Below, one piece after another: positions 52,189-64,000 of a stretch of DNA of 64,000 bases (positions within the stretch are counted from its first letter, which is position 1; every line of letters begins with the position of its first letter). The stretch covers positions 124,001 through 188,000 of the forward strand of contig NZ_LUTN01000005.1 in the NCBI RefSeq assembly GCF_002111595.1, given 5' to 3'. The notes beneath the pieces were generated by a model. That model made no database searches. It saw only the letters and a list, made by a program, of their open reading frames with translations, and had not been told where the DNA came from. Made by a program: the position numbers and the translations under genes. Origin of the DNA: Lonsdalea britannica (GTDB lineage: Bacteria > Pseudomonadota > Gammaproteobacteria > Enterobacterales > Enterobacteriaceae).

Positions 52189-53025
52189 ATGGGTAAGTTC
52201 AACGGTAAAACCGCTGTAGTCACCGGCGCGGGAGCGGGTATCGGTAAGGCCTGCGCGGCCGCTATCGCTCAGGAAGGGGCGCGCGTGGTGGTAGCGGATA
52301 TCGACGGCGATAGCGCCGAGATCTGTGCCGAGAGTATCCGCGCAGCGGGCGGCGAGGCTATCGCGTTGTCCGTGGACATCTCGGACGAACGTAGCGTCGC
52401 CGCGCTGTTCGCCCAGACAGCGCGTCATTTTAGCGGCGTCGATTTGTTGGTCAACAATGCCAGCGCCATGAATCTCACGCCGCGCGATCTCAATATTCTA
52501 GAGGTGGACCTCGCCATCTGGGATCAGATTATCGCCACCAACCTGCGCGGCACGCTGCTGTGCTGCCGTCAGGCTATCCCCGGCATGGTCGCTCGCGGGG
52601 GCGGTGCCATCATTAACATGACCTCCTGTCAGGGATTGAGCGGCGATACGGCACTCACCGCCTACTCCGCCTCAAAGGCCGGGATGAACATGTTGACCAC
52701 GTCACTGGCAACGCAGTACGGCCAGAACGGCATACGCTGCAACGCAGTGGCGCCGGGACTGATTATCACCGAACGGCTGGCGGCCAAGCTGAACGATACC
52801 CTGCGGCAACACCTGATGCGGCACCAGCTGCTGCCGCGTACCGGGCTGCCGGAGGACGTCGCGGCGCTGGTGGTTTTTCTCCTCTCCGAAGACGCCGCGT
52901 TCATCACGGGTCAGGTGATCCGCATCGACGGAGGCATGCTGTCGCACGTCCCCACCTACGCCGACGGCGGCAATATCCGACGTCCCGCGCCCGCCAGCCC
53001 AGACTTCGACCTTCCCCGTTCGTGA
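52189..53025 (+). CDS. Short-chain dehydrogenase of the gibberellin operon (GA12-aldehyde oxidation)
   Basis: Oxidises GA12-aldehyde to GA12 in characterised operons. About 278 residues; NAD motif VVTGAGAGIGKACAAAIA, LVNNASAMN, and the catalytic YSASKAGMNML. It has its own ribosome site (AAGGAG, spacing seven) at ATG 52189, so it can be made separately from the ferredoxin. CYP117 starts 13 bases after its stop. Confidence 0.88.
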   Translation: MGKFNGKTAVVTGAGAGIGKACAAAIAQEGARVVVADIDGDSAEICAESIRAAGGEAIALSVDISDERSVAALFAQTARHFSGVDLLVNNASAMNLTPRDLNILEVDLAIWDQIIATNLRGTLLCCRQAIPGMVARGGGAIINMTSCQGLSGDTALTAYSASKAGMNMLTTSLATQYGQNGIRCNAVAPGLIITERLAAKLNDTLRQHLMRHQLLPRTGLPEDVAALVVFLLSEDAAFITGQVIRIDGGMLSHVPTYADGGNIRRPAPASPDFDLPRS

Positions 53026-53038
53026 TGGAGATGACGAC

Positions 53039-54388
53039 ATGCTGCTAAATCCGTTCAAACGCAGACCTCGTCCAGCGCAGGGCATTCCCATGATGGCGGG
53101 CGCTTTTCCCGTGCTGGGACACCTTCCCGCCATCGTGTGCAATCTGCCCAGCCTGCTGCGCCACGGAGAAAAGACCTATGGCGACCATTTTTGGCTCGAC
53201 TTCGGTCCTGCGGGGCACTTCGTGACCAGCACCCACCCGGACGTGTTCGCACTACTGAGAAACAAAGAGGCTTCGTCGGCGCTGATTGAAGAAATGGCGA
53301 CCGATATGCTGGGCGGATCGGTCGTGGCGCAGGACGGCATGACGCACCGACATGCCCGGAATGCCATCAAGCCGACCTTTTTACCGAAAGGGCTGACGCA
53401 GGCGGCCATCGGAGAAACTTTCGCTCCCCTTATCCACCAGCGTATTCAGCAATGGTGCGCGCTGGACGAAATTTCGATTCTGCGGGAGTCCAACGACCTG
53501 ATGCTTACGCTGATTTTCCGCCTGTTGGGTATCCCTGCTCGCGACCTTCCCCAGTGGCATCGTCAATATCGCGACCTGATCCGTCTGCTGATTGCGCCCC
53601 CCATTGACCTGCCCGGCACCCCGCTGCGACGGGGGCGCGCGGCGCGCAGCTGGATTGACGGACAGCTGCGGGACTATATCCGGCATGCGCGCGCCCATCC
53701 CGATGAGCCGGGCCTGTTCTGCGCACTGGTGACGTCATTTGACCAGAACGAACAGCCGTTGCCCGACGATACGCTGATTGCCAACCTGCGCCTGCTGGTG
53801 CTTGCAGGCCATGACACCACCGCATCGACAATGGCATGGATTACCGTTGAACTGGCGCGCCGCCCCGACGTCTGGGAGTCGCTATGCGAAGAGGCGGAGA
53901 GACAAGGACGAATCCCTACCCAGCACAGCGATCTGCCGCAATATCCGGTCGCGGAAGCGGTCTTCCGAGAGACGGCGCGCCTGCATCCGCCCACGACGCT
54001 TTTGCCCCGACGCGCCGTGCAGGATCTCGACATCGCCGGTCACCGCATCCAGGCAGGCACCAACCTGTGCATTCCGCTTCTGCACCTGTCGCACTCCTCC
54101 CTGCTGCACGAACAGCCTGATGAATTCCGGCTAGAGCGCTGGCTGAACAGGACGGAGTCGATCAAATCCATCGACGCGCTGCAATTTGGGACGGGGCCGC
54201 ACGTCTGCATCGGTTATCACCTGGCGTGGTTGGAACTGATGCAGTTCAGCGTGGCGCTGGCGCTGACCTTACGCCGGGCCGGGCGGCGACCGCAGCTTCT
54301 GAATGACCCCGATAAAGGCACTCACTACTACCCCACCGCGCATCCCTCGATGGGGATTCGCATCGCCTTTTCGAAAGAGACGGGCTGA
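53039..54388 (+). CDS. Cytochrome P450 CYP117-type, ent-kaurene oxidase
   Basis: Oxidises ent-kaurene to ent-kaurenoic acid. 449 residues with an intact frame. It differs in class from the other three P450s: I-helix VLAGHDTTASTMAW, ExxR AEAVFRETARLHPP and heme motif FGTGPHVCIGYHLAWLEL, of the CYP3/4-like kind. GGAG lies eight bases before ATG. About 164 bases with no gene separate it from the GGPP synthase. Confidence 0.9.
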   Translation: MLLNPFKRRPRPAQGIPMMAGAFPVLGHLPAIVCNLPSLLRHGEKTYGDHFWLDFGPAGHFVTSTHPDVFALLRNKEASSALIEEMATDMLGGSVVAQDGMTHRHARNAIKPTFLPKGLTQAAIGETFAPLIHQRIQQWCALDEISILRESNDLMLTLIFRLLGIPARDLPQWHRQYRDLIRLLIAPPIDLPGTPLRRGRAARSWIDGQLRDYIRHARAHPDEPGLFCALVTSFDQNEQPLPDDTLIANLRLLVLAGHDTTASTMAWITVELARRPDVWESLCEEAERQGRIPTQHSDLPQYPVAEAVFRETARLHPPTTLLPRRAVQDLDIAGHRIQAGTNLCIPLLHLSHSSLLHEQPDEFRLERWLNRTESIKSIDALQFGTGPHVCIGYHLAWLELMQFSVALALTLRRAGRRPQLLNDPDKGTHYYPTAHPSMGIRIAFSKETG

Positions 54389-54552
54389 CGATTATCGCTA
54401 TGAACTCAGAGGGCGTCCGAGTCATAAAAACCGCCGGACGAATGGCGAGGGAAGCCCGATATCGCGGCGGGCGTCTCGGGAAAACAAGCCGACAGCGTCC
54501 AGACGGACTGACCCACGTGCTGGATTGATGGCACGGAAACGATGGGAGAGAA

Positions 54553-55602
54553 ATGATGAATATCCTCACCAACAGGCACAAGGACACGAAGTGCGCATTC
54601 GGCGCCCGTGAAACAGGCACCCGCGGGGGGCATTCCCTTCATACGCAGGACGTGAGCGTATGGATGAAAACCAACGCCAAGCATATTGAACACGCGCTGG
54701 CAGAGCTTTTACCTGCGGATAACGACAACGGCACCCGTCTGTCCGAGGCAATGCGGTATGCCACGTTACAGGGCGGAAAGCGTACCCGAGCGCTGCTGAC
54801 CAAAGCCGCGGGAGCGCTGAATGACACGCCCGCGTCCCTTCTGGACGAGATCGGCGCCGCTATCGAAATGATGCATGCCTGCACGCTGGTTCATGATGAT
54901 CTCCCCGCGATGGATGACGACGTACTGCGCCGGGGCCTGCCCACGGTGCATGTAAAGTTCGACGAAGCGACGGCGATTCTGGTCGGGGACGCATTACAGG
55001 CCCACGCCTTTCTTACGCTGACACAGCTGGCTATCCCCTCTGAAAACCGCATCGCGCTGGTTCAGGAACTGGCACGCGCCGTGTCCACCGAGGGGGCCGC
55101 AGGCGGTCAGGCCATCGATTTGGCGATCGTCGGCAAAAGCGTGCCGCTGGAGCACATCATCAAAATGCACGCCATGAAAAGCGGTGCGCTGGTTCGCGCG
55201 TCGGTACGCATGGGGGCGCTCTGCACGGTTATCGACGACGACGAACACCGCGAACTCTACGACGCGCTGGACCGCTACAGCGCCGCGTTCGGCCTGGCGT
55301 TACAGGTCATCGACGACATTCTCGACGCCACCGAGGACACCGCTACGCTCGGGAAAACCGCAGGCAAAGACGCAGCGGCGCAGAAACCCACCTGCGCATC
55401 CCTGATGGGAATTGAGGCCGCTCGCTCGCTGGCTTCGGATTTGTTTCACGACGCCGAAACGGCGATTGCGCCGCTGGGGCCGCGCGCCGAAAAGCTGGCG
55501 CAACTGATTGCACTGGCGGCTAAACGGCTGCCTGATTTCCGAATGCGCTCGTCATTGGCGGGTCGCCTAAGAGGGAGAACTCAACATGCACGCTTTAACT
55601 GA
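54553..55602 (+). CDS. Geranylgeranyl diphosphate synthase
   Basis: Makes C20 precursor from C5 units. About 349 residues. First Asp-rich motif DDLPAMDDD and second DDILDATED are present. Extra residues MMNILTNRHKDTKCAFG and on (about 37) precede the usual start region; a possible internal ATG at 54664 would give the shorter form. GGGAGAG precedes the chosen ATG. Its tail overlaps the next gene by 17 bases. Confidence 0.92.
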   Translation: MMNILTNRHKDTKCAFGARETGTRGGHSLHTQDVSVWMKTNAKHIEHALAELLPADNDNGTRLSEAMRYATLQGGKRTRALLTKAAGALNDTPASLLDEIGAAIEMMHACTLVHDDLPAMDDDVLRRGLPTVHVKFDEATAILVGDALQAHAFLTLTQLAIPSENRIALVQELARAVSTEGAAGGQAIDLAIVGKSVPLEHIIKMHAMKSGALVRASVRMGALCTVIDDDEHRELYDALDRYSAAFGLALQVIDDILDATEDTATLGKTAGKDAAAQKPTCASLMGIEAARSLASDLFHDAETAIAPLGPRAEKLAQLIALAAKRLPDFRMRSSLAGRLRGRTQHARFN

Positions 55603-57157
55603 AAACATCCTGGCCGAACTGAATACGCTGCTGTCCGACATGCACGACGGCGGCTACGTCGGCCCTTCGGTGTACGACACCGCGCAGCTATTACGCGCCC
55701 ATCCCCATCCCCCCGACCGCGTCGGCGCCTATCGCTGGCTGATTGAACAACAGCACGAAGACGGCGGTTGGGGCAACCCGGACTTCCCGCTGCATCGTCA
55801 GGTGCCGACCGTAGCGGCGGTACTGGCGCTGCATGAGGCGCAACCTCAGCCCGAAGGGGCCGCCGCCGCCCTCGCTGCTGCCGACGCTTATCTGACGCAG
55901 GAGAATGATCCCTATGCCGAAGGCATTCCGGACGACGCGCCTATCGGCGTCGAGCTCATCCTGCCGCAGCTATGCCGTCAGGCGGCCGCGCTTTTCCCCC
56001 CACTCGCCTATCCGCGCTACGGCGCGCTCTACGAGGCGGAAAGCGCGCGGCTGGGGAAGCTGAAATCGCTCACGACGGTACCGTCCGGACACCCTCTGTT
56101 TCACTCCTGGGAGTCCTGGGGACGGTCATCGACCGAGGCCACGCCCGACGCGTTCGGCAGCGTGGGCATTAGCCCTTCGGCGACCGCCGTCTGGCTGGGT
56201 CGCGCCTATGCCGAAAACTCAGCCGCGCCTCACGAACGCACAGCACGTTATCTCCACAAGGCCTCGCGCGCGACCGGCGTCGGCATCGACGGTGTGGTGC
56301 CGAACGTTTGGCCCATCGACGTTTTCGAACCCTGCTGGTCGCTGTACTCGCTTCACCTCGCGGGCCTGTTTTCTCACCCCACGCTTGCCACCGTGGTGCA
56401 AACCCTCGCGGCAAACATCCAGACGCGCCTTACCCCACGCGGGGTGGGGCCGGCACAGACTTTTGCGTCGGATGCTGACGATACCGCCATCGCAGCGGCG
56501 GTCGTGCAGCTTTCAGGCCACTCACTCACTTTCGATCCGCTGCGTCAGTTCGAAAAAGGCGACCTGTTCGTGACCTTCCCCGGCGAGCGCAATCCGTCGC
56601 TTTCGACGACAATCCATGCCGTGCACGCGCTAAGTCTGCTCGGCACCGCCGCGCCCGCCGCACGGGCTTACATTGAGAACGGCAAAAGCGCCGATGGCGT
56701 ATGGAAAAACGAAAAATGGCACGCCTCCTGGCTGTACCCGACGTCACATGCCGTCGCCGCGCTGGCGCACGGCATGCCGTCGTGGCGAGATAATGATGTG
56801 CTGAACAAGATTCTGGGGACGCAACATCCGTCCGGTGGGTGGGGCGCGGGGTCTGCGCCGACGCAGGAAGAAACCGCCTACGCGCTGTTCGCGCTGCACA
56901 TCATGAACGACAGAGTTGACACCGACCTGCGCGAGAAGCTGGCGTCAGTCGTTGCTCGGGCGCGGGAGTGGTTACTGGCCCGCTATCAGCCGAACCAGCT
57001 TCCCGTCACGCCGCTGTGGATCGGGAAAGAGCTGTATTGCCCTCAGCGCGTGGTGCGGGTCACCGAACTGGCCGGACTCTGGCTGGCGCTGAACTGGGAC
57101 GCTCTCCACGCCGACGTTGGCGACGCACTAACAGAACCCCAGGGAGAACGGATATGA
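55586..57157 (+). CDS. ent-Copalyl diphosphate synthase (class II diterpene cyclase)
   Basis: Protonates and cyclises geranylgeranyl diphosphate to ent-copalyl diphosphate. 523 residues. The general acid motif DXDD is seen as SDADDTAIAA. Gamma- and beta-domain repeats such as EDGGWGNPDFP and HPSGGWGAGSAPT (QW-like) are present. The start lies inside the GGPP synthase tail and the stop overlaps the next ATG (ATGA). Confidence 0.93.
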   Translation: MHALTENILAELNTLLSDMHDGGYVGPSVYDTAQLLRAHPHPPDRVGAYRWLIEQQHEDGGWGNPDFPLHRQVPTVAAVLALHEAQPQPEGAAAALAAADAYLTQENDPYAEGIPDDAPIGVELILPQLCRQAAALFPPLAYPRYGALYEAESARLGKLKSLTTVPSGHPLFHSWESWGRSSTEATPDAFGSVGISPSATAVWLGRAYAENSAAPHERTARYLHKASRATGVGIDGVVPNVWPIDVFEPCWSLYSLHLAGLFSHPTLATVVQTLAANIQTRLTPRGVGPAQTFASDADDTAIAAAVVQLSGHSLTFDPLRQFEKGDLFVTFPGERNPSLSTTIHAVHALSLLGTAAPAARAYIENGKSADGVWKNEKWHASWLYPTSHAVAALAHGMPSWRDNDVLNKILGTQHPSGGWGAGSAPTQEETAYALFALHIMNDRVDTDLREKLASVVARAREWLLARYQPNQLPVTPLWIGKELYCPQRVVRVTELAGLWLALNWDALHADVGDALTEPQGERI

Positions 57158-58068
57158 CCTTGCACGACGACGCCTGCCAGCAGGTGAAGGCCTGGGGCGA
57201 AACGCTGTCCGGCTTTCTCGACGAGCATGCGGTGGAGGCCGTCCGGGGAGGACAATTTATCCTCAACAGTATTCGACCCGAGCTGATCGCGATGAGCGCC
57301 CGTACCGGACATGATCCGGACGACGAAGCACGAGTGCTTGCCTTCTATCAGGAGATGGCGCTGCTGTTCTGGATCGATGATTGTCACGATCGCGCGACGA
57401 TATCCCCCGACGACTACGCCGTCGTCGAGGGCATCCTCGTCGGCCGGACGCCGGACGCGCCAACGGCGTCCGTGGGCTGCTCCGTCCTGCGCCATCGTCT
57501 CGCCCGACTGGCCTGCCACCAACACGATTATTCACAGCTATTGGCCGACACGCAGGCCTACAGCACGGCCTTACAAAACGGCAAGCGCCTTGCAAACGAC
57601 CCAGGAGGCTGGTCTTATGCCGAGCATCTCCGAAACGGCATCGACTCCATCGGCTACCGAAACGTGTTCGGATGCCTGTCGCTGTTATGGGAACTGGATA
57701 TGCCGCGCTGGCTGACCGAACCGACCTTTCAGAATGCCCTGCGCTTCCTCTGTGCCATCGGCCGACTGCAAAACGATCTCCATGGCCTCGACAACGATCG
57801 CACCTCGGGCGAAACCGATAATCTGGCGGTACAACTCGAACGCCGCTATCCCACGTTGAGCGCCGTCGCGTTTCTTCAGACTGAAATCACCGGCTATGAA
57901 AGGATGCTGAGGCCGCTGTTGAAGACGGCGAAATTCGCTCCCATCTGGGTACGACTGATGGAAACCATGCTGACGGTTGGCACTCAATATTACGCCACAT
58001 CGGCCCTACGCTACCGGGTTGACGGCACGGCAACGCCCGCCCGCTCAGACGATCCTCGCCACGCATGA
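57154..58068 (+). CDS. ent-Kaurene synthase (class I diterpene synthase)
   Basis: Ionises ent-copalyl diphosphate and forms ent-kaurene. About 304 residues. The metal motif DDxxD is [10 protein letters not shown] and the NSE-type motif is [14 protein letters not shown] 57154 overlaps the CPS stop. The ring-forming class I site is complete, so activity is expected. Confidence 0.92.
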   Translation: MTLHDDACQQVKAWGETLSGFLDEHAVEAVRGGQFILNSIRPELIAMSARTGHDPDDEARVLAFYQEMALLFWIDDCHDRATISPDDYAVVEGILVGRTPDAPTASVGCSVLRHRLARLACHQHDYSQLLADTQAYSTALQNGKRLANDPGGWSYAEHLRNGIDSIGYRNVFGCLSLLWELDMPRWLTEPTFQNALRFLCAIGRLQNDLHGLDNDRTSGETDNLAVQLERRYPTLSAVAFLQTEITGYERMLRPLLKTAKFAPIWVRLMETMLTVGTQYYATSALRYRVDGTATPARSDDPRHA

Positions 58069-58091
58069 GTGGGCAGCGACAGGGAGTAAAA

Positions 58092-59141
58092 ATGAAACCA
58101 AGCGACGCGCTAAGCCAACGCAAGAACGACCACCTGGATATCGTCCTCAGGCAGCAGGCCGACTCGCCCACCTCCGCGGGCTGGGATCGCATCCAGTTCG
58201 AACACTGCGCGTTGCCGGAGCTGAACCTTGAGGACATCGACCTGAGCAGCACGTTGCTGGGCATCGGGATGCGAGCGCCTCTGCTGATCAGCTCCATGAC
58301 CGGCGGGGCGAGGCGCGCCGAGGCCATCAACCGCCATCTGGCGGAAGCGGCGCAATCATTACGCATCGCGATGGGCGTGGGTTCGCAGCGCGTGAGTCTG
58401 CGAACCGACCACCGTCAGGGGCTGACGCGCGCATTACGCCGCACCGCGCCGGATATCCCGTTGCTCGCCAATATCGGCGCCGCCCAACTGCTGGAATCTG
58501 ATGGGCTAACGCTGGCGCGCCGCGCGGTGGAAACGCTGGAAGCCAGCGGCCTCATCATCCATCTCAACCCATTGCAGGAGGCCGTTCAACCCGAGGGCGA
58601 TCGCGACTGGCGCGGGGTACTGGGCTGCATTGCGCAGGCAGCCGCTCATATTGGCGTCCCGGTGATGGTGAAGGAAGTCGGGACAGGTCTTTCGGCGCGG
58701 GTAGCGCGAATGCTGGTCGATGCGGGCGTACAGGCCATCGATATTGCCGGAGCGGGCGGCACCCATTGGGCGGCGGTGGAAGCCGAGCGCGCAGGCCACC
58801 CCGCCGACCGGGAGGTGGCAATGGCGTTTGCCGACTGGGGCATCCCCAGCGCCACTGCGGTACAACAGGTTCGGCAAGCATTGCCGGAGACGACGTTGAT
58901 CGCTTCCGGAGGTATTCGCAACGGCGTAGATGCGGCGAAAGCTCTCCGACTGGGTGCGGACATCGTGGGTCAGGCGGCAGGCGTTCTCGAGGCCGCCACC
59001 CGATCCACCGAGGCGGTGATCGCCCATTTCGACATTCTTATTCGCCAGCTGAAAATTGCCTGCTTCTGCACGGGGTCGGGCAACCTCGCGGCGCTGCGGC
59101 AGGCTCGGTTATTGCCGCCTCCCGGCATGATCCCCGAGTAA
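58092..59141 (+). CDS. Type 2 isopentenyl diphosphate isomerase (FMN)
   Basis: Interconverts IPP and DMAPP; about 349 residues. [40 protein letters not shown] and [11 protein letters not shown] are the IDI-2/lactate dehydrogenase-like barrel motifs. AGGGAG precedes ATG 58092. As the last gene of the operon it would raise the DMAPP pool for terpene synthesis. It is found at this place in some gammaproteobacterial gibberellin operons. Confidence 0.92.
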   Translation: MKPSDALSQRKNDHLDIVLRQQADSPTSAGWDRIQFEHCALPELNLEDIDLSSTLLGIGMRAPLLISSMTGGARRAEAINRHLAEAAQSLRIAMGVGSQRVSLRTDHRQGLTRALRRTAPDIPLLANIGAAQLLESDGLTLARRAVETLEASGLIIHLNPLQEAVQPEGDRDWRGVLGCIAQAAAHIGVPVMVKEVGTGLSARVARMLVDAGVQAIDIAGAGGTHWAAVEAERAGHPADREVAMAFADWGIPSATAVQQVRQALPETTLIASGGIRNGVDAAKALRLGADIVGQAAGVLEAATRSTEAVIAHFDILIRQLKIACFCTGSGNLAALRQARLLPPPGMIPE

Positions 59142-59335
59142 CACGCAGCGAAAACTCCCGCTTCAGGGAGGGACCAACGCTATCAATGTCCGTTTGCGCG
59201 GACTGAGTTCGACGCATGACCGGCACGCGTTTTTTGCCCTTCGCGACGCAGGCTCACTCGACGCGCAACCGGCGGACGTCGACATGGTCGATCTCGCCCC
59301 CCTAACAGACCCGACATTGCCGAGTTTTCGTTCCA

Positions 59336-59356
59336 TTTATACAAAATTTTTATACC
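59336..59356 (+). promoter_or_regulatory. KdpE-like binding site before kdpF
   Basis: TTTATACAAAA then TTTTTATACC form the T-rich tandem TTTATAC repeat typical of the KdpE box, about 80 bases before the kdpF start. Confidence 0.65.
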
Positions 59357-59435
59357 ACCCCTCCGCAATTTGACGACATTTTTATGTCCCTTTCTCTACG
59401 CTCCTCCGTATTCCCTTCACACCTGGAGAATCACC

Positions 59436-59524
59436 GTGAGCGCAGGAATTATCGCCGGCATCGTGCTGGTCTTTTTATTACTGGCTACCTGTTTTACGCC
59501 CTGTTTAATGCGGAGGCGCTGTGA
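59436..59524 (+). CDS. kdpF: KdpF, small subunit, frameshifted
   Basis: Single-helix stabilising subunit of the high-affinity potassium pump. GTG start; [15 protein letters not shown] is intact. One G is missing near 59484 (CTGGCTAC for CTGGGCTAC); corrected it reads [13 protein letters not shown] and ends with TGA overlapping the kdpA start by one base, giving 29 residues as in E. coli. Confidence 0.88.
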
Positions 59525-61197
59525 TGGCCGCCGATGCTGTTTTACTCCTCGCCGTCTATCTGACGGCGCTGCTGTTATTGGCCCAGCCGCTAGGACGATT
59601 GCTGACGGGACTCATTCACGATAACGCGTTGCCGGGAACGGCGTGGCTTGAGCGTGGGGTTTGGCGACTGTGCGGCATCTCGGACGGCGACATGAACTGG
59701 CGTCAATATCTGGCGGCAGTGCTGGCGTTCAACCTGCTCGGCATCATCGTCCTGTTCGCCATCCTGATGTTGCAGGGATCGCTGCCGCTCAATCCGCAGG
59801 GATTGCCGGGGCTGTCGTGGCATCTGGCGCTGAATACCGCCATCAGCTTCGTCAGCAACACTAACTGGCAGTCTTACGCCGGGGAAAGCACCCTCAGCAA
59901 CTTCAGCACGATGATGGGGCTGACCGTGCAGAACTTCCTGTCTGCGGCGACCGGTTTCGCGGTGCTGTTCGCACTGATTCGCGGGTTCGCCCGCCACGCG
60001 ACCGACAAGCTGGGCAACGCCTGGCGCGACCTGACGCGGACCACCCTGTTTGTGCTGCTGCCGCTGTCTTTACTGGCGGCGCTGTTGATGGTCAGCCAGG
60101 GCGTGCCGCAAACCCTCAGCCCTTATCTGACCTTCACTACGTTGGAAGGCGTGCAGCAAACGCTGCCGATGGGGCCCGTCGCCTCGCAGGAAGCCATCAA
60201 AATGATCGGCATCAACGGCGGGGGGCTGTTTAACGCCAACTCGGCGCATCCGTTCGAGAACCCGACAGCGCTGACCAACTTCGTGCAGATGCTGGCGATG
60301 TTCCTGATCCCCGCCGCGCTGTGTCTGGCATTCGGCCGGGCAATCCGCGATACCCGACAAGGACACACCGTGCTGTGGGCGATGCTAATTATGTTCGTGG
60401 TCGCCGCAGCCGTGGTCATGAAGGCTGAAGTCGACGGCAATCCGCATCTGGCCGCCTACGGTGCGGACAGCGTGCTGAACTGGGAAGGCAAAGAGAGCCG
60501 CTTCGGCATCCTGCAATCTGCGTTGTTCGCGGTCATTACGACGGCGGCCTCGTGCGGCGCGGTCAATGCGATGCACGACTCCTTCACCGCGCTGGGCGGC
60601 ATGGTGCCGCTGTGGCTGATGCAGATTGGCGAAGTGGTCTTCGGCGGCGTGGGCTCCGGCCTGTACGGCATGCTGATGAACGTCATGCTGGCGGTATTCG
60701 TCGCCGGGCTGATGATCGGCCGCACCCCGGAGTATCTGGGCAAAAAAATCGGCGTACCGGAAATGAAAATGACGGCGCTCGCCATCCTGATCGCGCCGAC
60801 GCTGGTCCTGCTCGGCACGGCGTTGGCGATGATGACCGACGCAGGTAAAGCCGGGATATTGAACCCCGGACCGCACGGCTTTACCGAAGTGCTGTATGCG
60901 CTCACGTCCGCCGCCAACAATAACGGCAGCGCGTTCGCCGGGCTGTCCGCGAACACGCCGTTCTACAACCTGTTGCTGGGCGCCGCCATGCTGATAGGCC
61001 GATTCGCCCCCATTATCCCTGTTCTGGCGATCGCCGGTTCGCTGGCGAGTCGTCCTACGCAACCCGCCAGCGTCGGGACGCTGCCGACCCACGGCGCGCT
61101 GTTTGTCGGACTGATTATCGGCATCGTGATGCTGGTCGGGGCGCTGACGTTCATTCCATCGCTGGCCTTAGGGCCCATTATCGAACATCTGCAGTGA
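59524..61197 (+). CDS. kdpA: Potassium-transporting ATPase, potassium-binding subunit A
   Basis: Channel-like membrane subunit, 557 residues, the family length. [49 protein letters not shown] and [20 protein letters not shown] line the selectivity filter. ATG 59524 (MAADAVLLL) overlaps kdpF; the in-frame GTG upstream is inside kdpF. Confidence 0.97.
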   Translation: MAADAVLLLAVYLTALLLLAQPLGRLLTGLIHDNALPGTAWLERGVWRLCGISDGDMNWRQYLAAVLAFNLLGIIVLFAILMLQGSLPLNPQGLPGLSWHLALNTAISFVSNTNWQSYAGESTLSNFSTMMGLTVQNFLSAATGFAVLFALIRGFARHATDKLGNAWRDLTRTTLFVLLPLSLLAALLMVSQGVPQTLSPYLTFTTLEGVQQTLPMGPVASQEAIKMIGINGGGLFNANSAHPFENPTALTNFVQMLAMFLIPAALCLAFGRAIRDTRQGHTVLWAMLIMFVVAAAVVMKAEVDGNPHLAAYGADSVLNWEGKESRFGILQSALFAVITTAASCGAVNAMHDSFTALGGMVPLWLMQIGEVVFGGVGSGLYGMLMNVMLAVFVAGLMIGRTPEYLGKKIGVPEMKMTALAILIAPTLVLLGTALAMMTDAGKAGILNPGPHGFTEVLYALTSAANNNGSAFAGLSANTPFYNLLLGAAMLIGRFAPIIPVLAIAGSLASRPTQPASVGTLPTHGALFVGLIIGIVMLVGALTFIPSLALGPIIEHLQ

Positions 61198-61227
61198 TGA
61201 CACTATTCATTGCCGGAGACACATTTT

Positions 61228-63276
<2,049 letters not shown>

Positions 63277-63287
63277 GGAGCCAAAGT

Positions 63288-63878
63288 ATGAACCTGATAC
63301 GTCCTACGATTTCCCTGTTTCTCCTGCTGGCCGTCATTACCGGAGCCGCCTATCCGCTGTTGACGACGTCGTTATCTCAGTGGGCCTTTCCGGATACGGC
63401 CGGCGGGTCGCTGATCGAACGCGATGGACAGCTTCGCGGCTCAGCGCTGATCGGCCAGCACTTCACGCGGGCGGACTATTTCCACGGCCGTCCGTCGGCG
63501 ACCGCCGACACGCCGTATAACGCACTGGCCTCTTCCGGCAGCAATCTGGCGGCGAGCAATCCGGCGCTGGACGAGGCCATCCAACAGCGTGTGGCCGACC
63601 TGCACACCGCTAATCCGCAGACGCTCGGTCCCGTTCCCGTCGAGCTGGTCACCGCTTCCGGCAGCGGCCTGGACCCGCATATATCCCCACCGGCCGCGCA
63701 GTGGCAGGTGCCTCGCGTCGCGTCGGCCCGTCATCTGTCGGAAGACGACGTACGTTGGCTGATCATTGCTCACACACAGCGGCCCCAGCCTTATTTTATG
63801 GGCGAACCCACGGTCAACGTATTGGAATTGAATATCGCGTTGGACGATATGCAAAAAGATTCGCAGCAAAAACGGTAG
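63288..63878 (+). CDS. kdpC: Potassium-transporting ATPase subunit C
   Basis: Membrane-anchored accessory subunit, 196 residues. One N-terminal helix ([18 protein letters not shown]), then [20 protein letters not shown] and [11 protein letters not shown]. It starts 11 bases after kdpB. kdpD, which normally follows at once, does not start within the remaining 122 bases. Confidence 0.96.
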   Translation: MNLIRPTISLFLLLAVITGAAYPLLTTSLSQWAFPDTAGGSLIERDGQLRGSALIGQHFTRADYFHGRPSATADTPYNALASSGSNLAASNPALDEAIQQRVADLHTANPQTLGPVPVELVTASGSGLDPHISPPAAQWQVPRVASARHLSEDDVRWLIIAHTQRPQPYFMGEPTVNVLELNIALDDMQKDSQQKR

Positions 63879-63967
63879 TGAAATGGCACGAAGCCCGCGC
63901 GGCGATATGAACAGCGCAACGCGGGCAGCACAGGGAAAGCGGGGAAATGAAAGAAGAAACAGGATCA

Positions 63968-63993
63968 CGCCGTCGCTTTAACCTGCGACGGCG
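63968..63993. repeat. Inverted repeat downstream of kdpC
   Basis: CGCCGTCGC-N8-GCGACGGCG, a perfect 9-bp stem 90 bases after kdpC. It may belong to a terminator cut by the edge of the window; no uridine run is seen. Confidence 0.5.
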
Positions 63994-64000
63994 CAATGCG

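Overview
The window looks like a chromosomal segment of a plant-associated enterobacterium (Enterobacterales). A Pectobacteriaceae-type genus such as Brenneria, Lonsdalea, Dickeya or Pectobacterium is my best guess, and the genus is not certain. The housekeeping core supports this: dnaA (GTG start)-dnaN-recF-gyrB on one strand, and rpmH-rnpA-yidD-yidC-mnmE on the other, in enterobacterial order and with near-enterobacterial protein sequences. oriC itself is not visible.

Layout. (1) 1-10.9 kb: a reductive pyrimidine-catabolism island on the minus strand. It holds dihydropyrimidinase (cut by the left edge), preA, preT, a RutR-like regulator, a complete NMT1/THI5-type ABC importer and a class III aminotransferase. 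Two RutR-like boxes sit before preT and before the transporter operon. (2) 11-22.2 kb: assorted metabolism: a YdfG-like SDR, a DUF2726 protein, an alpha-carbonic anhydrase, a MocR-type regulator, glk, a second phosphoserine-aminotransferase-like enzyme, a LacI regulator with a divergent ascorbate-family PTS, and a DUF1543 protein. (3) 22.4-29.8 kb: gor, then an RtcR/sigma-54 RNA-repair-type locus (tRNA-like RNA, slipin, RlaP-like nucleotidyltransferase, divergent rtcR), followed by RNase BN/Z and rlmJ. (4) 30-36.1 kb: cscA, prlC-rsmJ and an alginate-lyase-family protein. (5) 36.7-47.4 kb: the replication and ribosome core listed above. (6) 47.5-59.1 kb: a complete diterpenoid (gibberellin) operon inserted between mnmE and kdp. 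Its order is CYP115, CYP112, CYP114, ferredoxin, SDR, CYP117, GGPP synthase, ent-copalyl diphosphate synthase, ent-kaurene synthase and type 2 IPP isomerase. A strongly AT-rich leader with palindromic operator candidates precedes it. (7) 59.3-63.9 kb: kdpFABC.

How they work together. The IPP isomerase and GGPP synthase supply C20 precursor. CPS and KS make ent-kaurene. CYP117, CYP114 with the ferredoxin, the SDR and CYP112 carry it to GA9. CYP115, often missing from other bacterial operons, would complete synthesis of bioactive GA4. In the pyrimidine island the importer, PreTA, HydA and the aminotransferase form a plausible uracil/thymine breakdown route; the beta-ureidopropionase is not visible and may lie beyond the left edge.

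A caution for the whole window: twelve reading-frame breaks were found. Every one is explained by a single missing base in a G or C run, and one is in the essential gene gyrB. I read them as consensus errors and annotate the affected genes as intact CDS with a noted frameshift. No CRISPR array, insertion sequence, rRNA or canonical tRNA was seen.
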